Shown here piece after piece: positions 16,559 through 26,711 of a stretch of DNA of 39,511 bases (positions within the stretch are counted from its first letter, which is position 1; every line of letters begins with the position of its first letter). Both the position numbers and the translations under genes were made by a program. The notes below the pieces were generated by a model, which saw only the letters and a program-made list of their open reading frames with translations, was not told the DNA's origin and did not search any database. The stretch is from CAYWJT01 sp964458655 (GTDB taxonomy: Bacteria > Acidobacteriota > Aminicenantia > Aminicenantales > Saccharicenantaceae): positions 1 through 39,511 of the forward strand of contig CAYWJT010000019.1 of assembly GCA_964458655.1 (NCBI GenBank). Direction: 5' to 3'.

Positions 16559-17362
16559 TCAGACCTCGTTCCCTATTTCTTTCTTGATTATGTTTATCTT
16601 GAGCAGGAGCCGGCGCTCCTCGATGAGGCTCCGTATCCTCTCCACTTCGGCGGGGGTCATCTCCTCGCTGAGCTGGGCCAGCTCCTGGAAAAGGAGCTCG
16701 ATCTGGTCGCAGACGGCTTTGGCCTTGGCCATGCGGAACTTCTCGAGCTGCGGGTTCAGGTACCTCTTCTGATTGAGCAGTTCGCGGACCTCGCCGGCGC
16801 CGAAGGCCGCGGCCGGGGTTTGGTAGGGACCTCCGCCGGAGTAGATGTCCCTGAGGATGAACTGGCTCTTCTCGAGATATTCGAGCACCTGCCGCCGCGC
16901 CACCTCGGCTTCAAGCCGGTCGATGAAGTCGGCCGAGGCGTAGAATCCCTGCGGTCGCCGGCCGGCCGCTCCCCGGTCCCGCAGGGCCAGGAACATGGCC
17001 AACGAACCCAGAACGAGGCCCGCCGCCAGGCCGGCCAAAACAGGCCTGAGGACGAGGGGCGAAAAGAACCTTCGCCGGCCAGGCCGGCGTCCGGCCTCGA
17101 CTTTCTCGGCCGCTCGGCCATGCTCGATGGCCCGCGAGGCGACCCGGAGCGCGAAGGCCTCCCAGTCCACGCCGGACTCGGCCTCTCTGAGCTCGTCCCT
17201 GAAGGCCGCGGCCGCGTCCATGATCATACCGACCCGTTCCGCCTCCCGGCGGCAAGCGGGGCAGCCTTCGAGATGGCGGCGCAGGCCTTCCGGCGCCGGA
17301 CCGCCTGGCCCGGCTTCGCTCAGGGCCTTCTTGACTTCCCTGCAGGATATCCTATTCATCAT
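16559..17362 (-). CDS. Membrane-anchored zf-HC2 anti-sigma factor
   Basis: This 267-residue protein has an N-terminal zinc-binding anti-sigma domain (C7, H30, C34, C37 in the order C...HxxxCxxC). Such domains hold an ECF sigma factor inactive in the cytoplasm. A single transmembrane segment spans about 105-127 after an Arg-rich stretch. The C-terminal 140 residues are mostly helical and charged and should lie in the periplasm as a sensor. They include a region rich in Glu and Leu (about 205-260) that may form a coiled coil. The ATG at 17362 overlaps the sigma stop codon (ATGA), with GGAG just upstream, and is chosen over the following ATG at 17359. A same-frame extension further upstream is an antisense-like shadow of the sigma gene. 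Confidence 0.88.
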   Translation of the reverse strand: MMNRISCREVKKALSEAGPGGPAPEGLRRHLEGCPACRREAERVGMIMDAAAAFRDELREAESGVDWEAFALRVASRAIEHGRAAEKVEAGRRPGRRRFFSPLVLRPVLAGLAAGLVLGSLAMFLALRDRGAAGRRPQGFYASADFIDRLEAEVARRQVLEYLEKSQFILRDIYSGGGPYQTPAAAFGAGEVRELLNQKRYLNPQLEKFRMAKAKAVCDQIELLFQELAQLSEEMTPAEVERIRSLIEERRLLLKINIIKKEIGNEV

Positions 17363-17955
17363 GTCTGGCTCCGAAACTGCGGCGCGAGCCTCTTTTTCAG
17401 GTTCTGCACCGCCTTGAAATGCAGGGACTTGGCCGTCCCCTCGGATATATTGAGAGCGGTCGAGATCTCGCTGAAGCGCAGCTCGTCGAAATGCCTCATG
17501 ACGAAGACCTGCCGCTGGCGTTCGGCCAGCCTGTCGACCGAGCGCCGCAAAAGCTCCAGCAGGTCGCCTCCGACGGAGTCGGGCCCGGCCTGGTCGGCCG
17601 GCCCGGCGACGTCCTCGAGCGCCTGCCCGGTGTCCCAAGCCTCGCTGGGCCGCCGGTTCTTGCGGTAATGGTCTATGCAGACGTTCCTGGCGATGCGGTA
17701 GAGCCAGGCCTGGAAGCTTCGGCCCGCCCGGAAAGTGCCGGCCTTCTCGTAAAGCTTGAGGAAGGTCTCCTGGACGGCGTCCAGCGCGTCCTCCTTGTCC
17801 CGCAGCAGCGCGTACGCTATGGCGAAGACCCTGCGCTGATAGGCCCTGACTATCACGAGGAAAGCCTCCCTGTCGCCGTTCCGCGAGCGCTCGAGGAGCG
17901 AGGCGATATCGTCGGCGCCGAACGGCTCATTTCTCGCTTCCCTTACTTCAGCCAT
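17359..17955 (-). CDS. ECF-family RNA polymerase sigma factor
   Basis: This 198-residue sigma-70 family protein has region 2 at about 25-95 (AYALLRDKEDALDAVQETFLKLYEK and FQAWLYRIARNVCIDHYRK) and region 4 at about 138-190 (LAERQRQVFVMRHFDELRFSEIS, then SEGTAKSLHFKAVQNLKKRL). Region 3 is absent, as in ECF sigmas. The linker between the two regions is poorly conserved. The chosen ATG at 17955 gives the normal length; its ribosome site is weak, and the frame stays open upstream without domain similarity, so a slightly longer GTG-started form cannot be excluded. It heads a four-gene operon with its likely anti-sigma factor. Autoregulation is usual for such pairs but not shown here. Confidence 0.92.
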   Translation of the reverse strand: MAEVREARNEPFGADDIASLLERSRNGDREAFLVIVRAYQRRVFAIAYALLRDKEDALDAVQETFLKLYEKAGTFRAGRSFQAWLYRIARNVCIDHYRKNRRPSEAWDTGQALEDVAGPADQAGPDSVGGDLLELLRRSVDRLAERQRQVFVMRHFDELRFSEISTALNISEGTAKSLHFKAVQNLKKRLAPQFRSQT

Positions 17956-18344
17956 ACGGTGGTCCAGTCCCGGGCCTCGTCTTCCGGCAAGGCGGCCCGC
18001 AGGCCTTCGGTCGAGGTCGGTTTCAGCATGAACATGCGGCTCAAAAGCTACTACGGCGGGCAGACGCGGAAGGTTCACGCTTCCGCTTAAGATTTTATCC
18101 CCTGTGCTCAGGGAAAAAAAGCGACCCTTTGACTGCAAGTGAAGACAAAGGGAGAAGGTCAGGGAAAGGCGCGGCGCGGAGAAACGCGAGCGGACGGGCT
18201 CTCGAGCCCGGAGGGACCCCAAGAAGCAGGCGGCAGAATGCGGGCCGGTCGGTCCGGGTCCCGTCTGCGGGGGCTCACGGGCAGACTCCGCCCTTCCATT
18301 TAAGAGGGTTTCCTGAAAACGGCGAAAGCCGCGGATCTATGCGA
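17956..18344. other. 389-base non-coding region upstream of the sigma operon, with inverted repeats
   Basis: No convincing gene lies between the sigma ATG and the RRM stop. A perfect 7-bp inverted repeat, GCGGAAG/CTTCCGC with a 7-base loop, is at 18066-18086. A second, CCCTG/CAGGG with a 4-base loop, is at 18100-18113 beside an A-run (T-run on the minus strand) and next to the AT-rich GATAAAAT (minus strand, 18092-18099). A third, GTCTGC/GCAGAC, is at 18263-18286. The T-run precedes the hairpin in the direction of transcription, so it is not a terminator; operator or mRNA-leader roles are possible. I could not find a clear ECF-type -35/-10 pair. A weak 4-bp hairpin with TTTT at 18316-18331 may end the RRM transcript. 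Confidence 0.4.
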
Positions 18345-18641
18345 TCAGAACTTCGAGAATCCTTTTCTCTCAAAACCGCCGGGGCGGCGTTCCGTCCTGG
18401 GCCTTTCGGTCCGCGGGCGGGCGTCGTTGACGATGATCTTCCGGCCGTCGAACTCGCTTCCGTTGAGCTTGCCCTTGGCCTGCTCGGCCGCTTCTGTGGA
18501 CGACATCTCCACGAAACCGAAACCGCGGCCCTGGATGATGTTGACCGAGGTAACCTCTCCGAACTGCGCGAACAGTTCCTTCAACTTGTCTTCGGTGGTC
18601 CTGTAGTTGAGGTTACCCACATAAAGCTTTTGAAAGGACAT
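18345..18641 (-). CDS. RRM-type RNA-binding protein
   Basis: This 98-residue protein is a single RNA recognition motif plus a short basic tail. RNP2 is LYVGNL (6-11) and RNP1 is RGFGFVEM (39-46); the tail (75-98) is rich in Arg, Pro, Gly and Phe, resembling the glycine/arginine tails of cyanobacterial Rbp proteins. Bacterial RRM proteins bind single-stranded RNA and are often cold-inducible; that response is not visible here. The ATG at 18641 has a strong AAGGAGG ribosome site about ten bases upstream, so the upstream frame extension is rejected. It is transcribed alone, divergently from sppA. Confidence 0.94.
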   Translation of the reverse strand: MSFQKLYVGNLNYRTTEDKLKELFAQFGEVTSVNIIQGRGFGFVEMSSTEAAEQAKGKLNGSEFDGRKIIVNDARPRTERPRTERRPGGFERKGFSKF

Positions 18642-18712
18642 GAAGAAAAACCTCCTTGCCTCCTTCGCCGTCGCCGGCCATCCCAGCGGGAGTCGCGCGG
18701 CTACCGGAGGAG

Positions 18713-18741
18713 AGGATATTCTCCACGAATTTTCCGGGCAA
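18713..18741 (-). promoter_or_regulatory. Possible sigma-70-type promoter for the RRM gene
   Basis: On the minus strand TTGCCC and TATCCT are separated by 17 bases, about 70 bases upstream of the RRM ATG. Both boxes match consensus at four of six positions. The TATCCT -10 is the same as that of the Ser/Thr kinase promoter. Confidence 0.4.
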
Positions 18742-18757
18742 ATCAAGTCTTTGTTTT

Positions 18758-18787
18758 AAAAGCCGGCTGTCGCCGTCCGCGGCTTTT
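18758..18787. repeat. Inverted repeat in the RRM-sppA divergent gap
   Basis: AAAAGCCG at 18758-18765 pairs perfectly with CGGCTTTT at 18780-18787 around a 14-base loop. It has the A/T-flanked shape of a bidirectional terminator but stands between two divergently transcribed starts, just before the sppA -10 box. It may be an operator, or an insulator between the two promoters. Confidence 0.5.
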
Positions 18788-18788
18788 G

Positions 18789-18797
18789 TGATATAAA
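18789..18797 (+). promoter_or_regulatory. Extended -10 promoter candidate for sppA
   Basis: TG-n-TATAAA (TGATATAAA) lies 20 bases upstream of the sppA ATG, giving a very short leader. No -35 box is recognisable at the expected distance; the extended -10 may compensate. The same TGTGATATA core precedes the LOG-truA pair. Confidence 0.45.
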
Positions 18798-18816
18798 TAG
18801 AAGCCGAGGGAACGAC

Positions 18817-20543
18817 ATGAAAAAGAGAACATACATCTGGCTGGTCATCGGCTTTTTCGTCCTCCTGCTCGTCGTCGGCCTGGCCGCGCTCTTCGTCTCG
18901 GAACTGGCCCGGCCCTCCGTCAGCGTGCCTAACCGGGCCTACCTGGACATCAACCTGTCGGGCCCCGTGGAGGAGGTCGCGCCGCAGGACCTCATCTACG
19001 CCTACTTCTTCAACTACAAGCCGCTCAGTCTCCACGATCTCTATGAGAACCTCAGGAAGGCCGGGGCCGACCCCCGCATCAGGTGTGTGCTCCTGCGCCT
19101 CAACCTTCTCGGCTGCGACTGGGCCAAGGTCGAAGAGATGCGCGCCGCCATATCCGGGTTCCGGGCCACGGGCAAGAAGGTCTACGCCTACATCGACGAG
19201 GCCCCGGACTTCGACAAGGAATACTACCTGGCCACCGCCTGCGACAGGATAATCCTGCACCCGCTGGGCTGGCTGGGCGTGAACGGCCTGAGCGGCTACT
19301 TCCCGTTCCTGAAAACGACGCTGGAAAAGCTCGGGGTCAGGGCCGAATTCGAGCACGTCGAGGAATACAAGACGGCCGCCAACATGTTCACGGAGAAGGG
19401 CTTCACGCCAGCCCACCGGGAAGAAACCGAGGCCATCTACAAGGACATCTTCGCCGCCTACGTCAAGGGCGCGGCCGAAGCCCGGCGCCTGAGCGAGGCC
19501 GAGTTCCGCAAGCTCGTCGACCGCGGCTTCTTCCAGGGCGACGAAGCCAAGCAGGGCGGCCTGGTCGACGACTGTCTCTACGAAGACGAACTGCAGACGC
19601 TGATGGCCGGCGGCGGCCAGGTGCTGAGCCGCATGAAGTTCGACGACTACACCAGGGTCCGGCCCGAATCGCTCGGCCTCAGGACCGGTCCCAAAGTAGC
19701 CCTGGTCTACGCGACCGGCACGATCATGACCGGCGAAAGTCTGCCCCAGGTGCTCGGCAGCTCGACCCTTTCACGCTGGCTTCGGACTGCCCGCAGGGAC
19801 GCCTCCATCAAGGCCGTGGTGCTCAGGATCGACAGCCCGGGAGGCTCCTCGGTCGGCTCCGACATCATCTGGCGTGAGGTCGAGCTCACCCGGCGGGTCA
19901 AGCCGGTCATCGTCTCCATGTCGGACCTGGCCGGTTCCGGCGGCTACTGGATCGCCATGCCGGCGACTAAGATCATCGCCCGGCCCCAGACGCTGACCGG
20001 CTCCATCGGAGTCCTGGCCGGGAAGTTCTCCTTTCAGGGCCTGATGGACAAACTCGGCATCACCACGGAAACCCTGTCTTTCGGAGAAAAGGCCGACATC
20101 TTCTCACCCTTCAAGCCTTTCACGGAAGCGGAAAAAAAGGCGCTCAAGGAGCAGATCCTCTGGATCTACGACAGGTTCGTGGAGAAAGCGGCCGAGGGCC
20201 GCCGCCTGAGCAAGGAAGAGGTCGACCGAGTCGGCCGGGGCCGCGTCTGGACCGGACGCCAGGCGGCCGAGATCGGCCTCGTCGACGGCCTGGGAGGGCT
20301 CACGGAGGCCCTGGAGCTGGCCAAGAAGGAAGCGGGCATCCCGTCCGGCGAGGACGTCGGGCTCGAGGTCTGGCCGAAACGCCAGACGCTGTGGCAGATG
20401 CTCACGAGCCGGCGCCAGACGTTCATCAGGAGCCCGGCCTCGTCCCTCTTCCGGACCGCCCTCGAGACGCTCCGGGCCATGGACAGGACGCGGACTTGGG
20501 CCATCATGCCTCTTTTCTGGTCGCGGGACCTGAGCCCTTCGGT

Positions 20544-20550
<7 letters not shown>
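18817..20550 (+). CDS. sppA: Signal peptide peptidase SppA, 67K long form
   Basis: SppA is a membrane-bound serine protease that degrades cleaved signal peptides. The 577-residue protein has an N-terminal membrane anchor (8-27) and two tandem ClpP-like domains, as in the long enterobacterial form. The catalytic lysine is K185 in HVEEYKTAANMF of the first domain. The nucleophile is S374 in SDLAGSGGYWIA of the second. IDSPGGSSVGSD and TGSIGVLAGKFSF are also present. The active-site dyad is therefore complete. The C-terminal tail from about 545 is a non-conserved stretch that may associate with the membrane. Its last seven bases overlap the end of the convergent helicase gene. Confidence 0.94.
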
Positions 20551-23486
<2,936 letters not shown>

Positions 23487-23508
23487 CTGGCGACCGGCCG
23501 GCTCGGGG

Positions 23509-23832
23509 CTATTTCTCGTTCTTGTCCGGGATTATGATGACCTTCTCTCCGGGAGCCGCGAGGCCCAGTTTCTCCCTGGCCTGTCTCTCTACCGCGCGCG
23601 GGTCTTTCTCGAGCCTGGCGATCTCCTCCTCGAGACGGCCCTTCTCGGCCTCCAAGCGCTTCAATTCGGTCTCTAGCCGGCTGAGCTCGCGTCGGGCCCG
23701 TCTGATGTCCATCAGGCCCTTCTTGCCGAACACGGCCGTCACCAGCACGATCAGGAACAGAAGCGCCATGCCGATGGCGAAGATCTTCCGGCGCAGGCCC
23801 GGGCCCTGAGCCGTTCCTTTGGCCCCGTTCAT
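23509..23832 (-). CDS. FtsB/DivIC-like septum formation initiator protein
   Basis: This 107-residue bitopic membrane protein has one transmembrane helix (about 17-35) followed by a strong heptad coiled coil (42-78) and a short conserved end with AREKLGLAAPGEKVIIIP, typical of FtsB/DivIC. These proteins form a complex with FtsL and FtsQ that activates septal peptidoglycan synthesis. The ATG at 23832 overlaps the mutase stop codon by four bases. A longer same-frame extension is an antisense-like shadow of the mutase gene. The assignment rests on the TM plus coiled-coil plus GEKVI pattern and is quite safe. Confidence 0.85.
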   Translation of the reverse strand: MNGAKGTAQGPGLRRKIFAIGMALLFLIVLVTAVFGKKGLMDIRRARRELSRLETELKRLEAEKGRLEEEIARLEKDPRAVERQAREKLGLAAPGEKVIIIPDKNEK

Positions 23833-25232
23833 TCCAGCGCCTCCACGGCGTTGCGGAGCAACAGCTCCATTTCCTTGCGCGTGCCGGCCTCGGCGTAGCA
23901 GCGTATCAGCGGCTCTGTGCCGGAAAGCCGGAGCAGTGTCCAGGCGTCGTCCCGGAAATCGAGCTTGACGCCCTCGATGGTCTCCACTCCGCACACGCTC
24001 AGGCCGGCGAAAGTACCGGGCGGGTAGGCGGCCAGGGCGGCCAGCTTCTTGCCCCGCTCCGGCGTCAGGGGCACCGAAGCCGACCCGCAGACCATGGTGC
24101 CGTAGGCCCGGAACAGGTCCTGCCTGAGCTCGCTGAGGCTGCGGCCGGTCACGGCGATCATCTCCGCCGCCAGCAGGCCGGCCATGATGCCGTCCTTCTC
24201 CGGCAGATGGTCCCTCAGGGCCATGCAGGCGCTCTCTTCGCCGCCGAACATGATCTCGCCTTTGAGCATCAGGTCCGCCATGTACTTGAAGCCGACCTTG
24301 GTCTTGAAAAGGGGCAGGTCGAGGGAGCGGGCGATGCGGTCGATCAGGTGGGTCGTGGCGATGGACCTGGCCACGCCCCCTCTCCAGCCCTTGACCCGGG
24401 CGAGATAGTCCAGCAGCATGGCCAGGATATGGTTCGGGTGGACGAAACGGCCGCGCTCGTCCATGATGCCGAACCTGTCGCCGTCGGCGTCGGTGGCGAT
24501 GCCGATGTGGCAACGCTTGGACAGCACCAGCGCCCGGAGCTCGGCCAGGTTCTCCTCGGTGCAGGAAGGTATCACGCCGCCGAAATAGGGGTCGACGTAG
24601 CCGTGGATCTCCTCGACCGGCACGCCGTTTCTCTCCAGGATCTCGTCCAGGTACTCCCGGCTGGTGCCGTAGAGCAGGTCGACGGCGACGCGCAGCCCCG
24701 CCTTCCTCATGGCCTCGAAATCGACCCGGCCCTGGAGGAATTCGAGGTAGTCGCCCTGGAAATCCGCCCTCTCCATGCCCTCCTTGGGGGAATAGCTCGG
24801 CACGTGGGGAAAAGAAGGCATTATTCTCTGGACGACGGCCTCGATCGCGTCCGTCACTTCGGGCAGGGCCGGAGCGCCCGTCTCGACATTGAGCTTCAGG
24901 CCGTTGTAGCGCGGCGGGTTGAAGGAAGCGGTGAAGTTCACGCCGGCCCGGCACTTCCTCCGCATTATCTGCAGAGCCAGGGCCTGGGAGGGCGCGTCAC
25001 GCTCGGCTATGAGCGCCCGGAGGCCGTTCCTGGCCAGGACCTTGGCCGCCTCCAGGGCGTAGCGCTCCGACAGGAAGCGCGTGTCATAGCCCACCGCGAC
25101 TGAAACGGCCTCTCCGGGGAACTTGCCGATGAGATAGTCGCAGACGGCCTGGACCACCACCCGGACGTTGTGGAAGGTGAAATCCTCCCCCATCAATCCG
25201 CGCCAGCCTGAGGTGCCGAACTTGATCCGCAT
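23829..25232 (-). CDS. Phosphoglucomutase/phosphomannomutase-family protein with altered loops
   Basis: This 467-residue alpha-D-phosphohexomutase moves phosphate between C1 and C6 of a hexose, or between equivalent positions of a hexosamine. It has the N-terminal KFGTSGWRG, the metal loop DADGDR (248-253) and the C-terminal phosphate site RLSGTEPLIRCY. The phosphoserine loop reads TASFNPPRYNG (S103) where TASHNP is standard. The sugar-binding loop reads GGEESA (330-335) instead of GGEESG. The serine is kept, so activity is likely, perhaps with altered specificity. The ATG at 25232 is preferred over an upstream TTG; no ribosome site precedes it, and a GATAAT box ends nine bases before it. It overlaps the FtsB-like gene by four bases. 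Confidence 0.9.
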   Translation of the reverse strand: MRIKFGTSGWRGLMGEDFTFHNVRVVVQAVCDYLIGKFPGEAVSVAVGYDTRFLSERYALEAAKVLARNGLRALIAERDAPSQALALQIMRRKCRAGVNFTASFNPPRYNGLKLNVETGAPALPEVTDAIEAVVQRIMPSFPHVPSYSPKEGMERADFQGDYLEFLQGRVDFEAMRKAGLRVAVDLLYGTSREYLDEILERNGVPVEEIHGYVDPYFGGVIPSCTEENLAELRALVLSKRCHIGIATDADGDRFGIMDERGRFVHPNHILAMLLDYLARVKGWRGGVARSIATTHLIDRIARSLDLPLFKTKVGFKYMADLMLKGEIMFGGEESACMALRDHLPEKDGIMAGLLAAEMIAVTGRSLSELRQDLFRAYGTMVCGSASVPLTPERGKKLAALAAYPPGTFAGLSVCGVETIEGVKLDFRDDAWTLLRLSGTEPLIRCYAEAGTRKEMELLLRNAVEALE

Positions 25233-25289
25233 CAGGGGAAAATTATCACAGACCGTGGCCAAAAGCAAACGGCGTCCGGGCCCGTGCGG

Positions 25290-26030
25290 TCAGCGCTTCC
25301 AGCCCTTTTCGACCTCACCGGTCATGGGTACGAAACGCACGTCCAGGACCTTCTCAATATGCAGCCGTCCCCTTTTCTTGGTGACTACGGTGAGCTCCTG
25401 GACGGAGCCGGGCGGGCCCAGCGGGATGACCAAGCGCCGTCCCTCGGCCAGCTGCTCGAAAAGCGGCCGCGGCACTTCGGGCGCGGCGCAGGTCACGATC
25501 ACTCCGTCGAAAGGGGCCTTTTCGGGCCAGCCGTAGAAACCGTCCCCGGTCCTGACATGGACATTGTCGAACCCGAGCTGCCTTAGCCTCTGCGCGGCCT
25601 GGGCGGCCAGGTTGGCGTTGATCTCGACGGAATAGACCTCCCTGACGATCCGGCCCAGCACGGCGGCCTGATAACCGGAGCCGGTGCCGACTTCCAACAC
25701 GCGGTCGTCGGGCTTCAGGGCGAGGCTCTGGGTCATAAGGGCCACTATATAGGGCTGCGATATGGTTTGGCCCTCGCCCACGGGCAACGGATAATCCTCA
25801 TAAGCTTCCGGCCTCAAGGCCGGCGGCACGAACAGATGCCGCGGGACTTCGAGCATGGCCTTCAGGACCGCCGGGTCGCGGACGCCCCTGGCCCTGACCT
25901 GGCGGCTGACCATGTCTCCGCGCAGACGGGAGTATCGCTCCTCGCTCAACTCTTGAGCCGGGTCGACCGCCTGGAAGAAGCCCAGAAGCACCAGCGCCGG
26001 GAGGCAAACGGCCTTTCTGAGGCATGACAT
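25290..26030 (-). CDS. pcm: Exported protein-L-isoaspartate O-methyltransferase-like protein
   Basis: Pcm methylates abnormal isoaspartyl residues with S-adenosylmethionine to start their repair. The 246-residue protein has the substrate motif VGEGQTISQPYIVALMTQSL, the SAM-binding VLEVGTGSGYQAAVLG, and FDGVIVTCAAPEVP. Unlike cytoplasmic Pcm it begins with a hydrophobic signal sequence (MSCLRKAVCLPALVLLGFFQ, cleavage near 26), so the protein is probably exported, although SAM is not known in the periplasm. Exported Pcm-like proteins exist in several phyla. It heads the mutase-FtsB-helicase run and is 57 bases from the mutase gene. Confidence 0.9.
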   Translation of the reverse strand: MSCLRKAVCLPALVLLGFFQAVDPAQELSEERYSRLRGDMVSRQVRARGVRDPAVLKAMLEVPRHLFVPPALRPEAYEDYPLPVGEGQTISQPYIVALMTQSLALKPDDRVLEVGTGSGYQAAVLGRIVREVYSVEINANLAAQAAQRLRQLGFDNVHVRTGDGFYGWPEKAPFDGVIVTCAAPEVPRPLFEQLAEGRRLVIPLGPPGSVQELTVVTKKRGRLHIEKVLDVRFVPMTGEVEKGWKR

Positions 26031-26059
26031 GTTGTAATAACCTCTGCCCGTACCTCCCT

Positions 26060-26065
26060 ATTATA
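26060..26065 (-). promoter_or_regulatory. Perfect TATAAT -10 candidate for the exported Pcm gene
   Basis: On the minus strand TATAAT lies 29 bases upstream of the pcm ATG in the divergent gap with coaD. No good -35 box is visible at 16-18 bases, so only the -10 is annotated. Confidence 0.4.
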
Positions 26066-26101
26066 ACGCTTATTTCCCCCATATGGCGCGAAAAATTATG
26101 A

Positions 26102-26130
26102 TTGACAAACAGGGGCAATTTTGATATTGG
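26102..26130 (+). promoter_or_regulatory. Sigma-70-type promoter for the coaD-pil operon
   Basis: A perfect TTGACA is followed after 17 bases by TATTGG, 41 bases upstream of the coaD ATG. The -10 matches consensus at its first three positions. It is the only promoter-like pair before the coaD-pilMNOPQ cluster. Confidence 0.5.
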
Positions 26131-26171
26131 GAAGTTAGCCTGAGCTAAAAGGAACTGAGAATCAGGGTTAG

Positions 26172-26711
26172 ATGATCGAGAACAAAGCGGTTTACCCAGG
26201 CTCCTTCGACCCCATAACCAACGGTCATGTCGATATAATCAAGAGGAGCCTAAAGGTTTTCGACCGGGTCATCGTCGCCGTCCTGGAAAATCCCAAGAAA
26301 GCGCCCCTTTTCTCGACTAAAGAAAGGGTGGCCATGATCAGGGAGATATTCCGGGGCGACCCCCGGGTGGAAGTCCGGGCCTTTGACGGCCTGCTGGTGG
26401 ACTTCGCCCGGGCCCACGGGACCGGCGTGGTCATAAGAGGGCTGCGGGCCATATCGGACTTCGAGTACGAGTTCCAGATGGCCCTGATGAACAGGAACCT
26501 CGACCCCCGGGTGGAGACCTTCTTCATGATGCCCAACGTGAAGTACTCCTTTCTCAGCTCCAATCTGGTCCGCGAGGTGGTCATGCTGGGCGGCTCCGTC
26601 AGGGAGTTGGTCCCGGCCGGTGTCTCCGACAGGCTGCAAAAGAAGGTCGGGAAGATGAGACTGGCGAGAAAAAATTCCATTAAGGCGGGGAAAAATGTTC
26701 GGACTCTCTAG
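26172..26711 (+). CDS. coaD: Phosphopantetheine adenylyltransferase
   Basis: CoaD transfers AMP from ATP to 4'-phosphopantetheine to make dephospho-CoA, the penultimate step of coenzyme A synthesis. The 179-residue protein begins with the nucleotidyltransferase signature AVYPGSFDPITNGHVDII (TNGH is the HxGH-type motif). It also contains VVIRGLRAISDFEYEFQMALMN and the SSNLVREVVMLGGSV motif. A lysine/arginine-rich tail of about 20 residues extends beyond the usual ~160 residues. The 3' end overlaps pilM by 17 bases, so CoaD and the pilus proteins share a transcript. coaBC lies in the same window but in another operon. Confidence 0.96.
   Translation: MIENKAVYPGSFDPITNGHVDIIKRSLKVFDRVIVAVLENPKKAPLFSTKERVAMIREIFRGDPRVEVRAFDGLLVDFARAHGTGVVIRGLRAISDFEYEFQMALMNRNLDPRVETFFMMPNVKYSFLSSNLVREVVMLGGSVRELVPAGVSDRLQKKVGKMRLARKNSIKAGKNVRTL

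Noticed and set aside
18100..18120. A rho-independent terminator before the sigma gene
   Set aside because: The T-run on the minus strand precedes the hairpin instead of following it, and on the plus strand the hairpin is followed by As.
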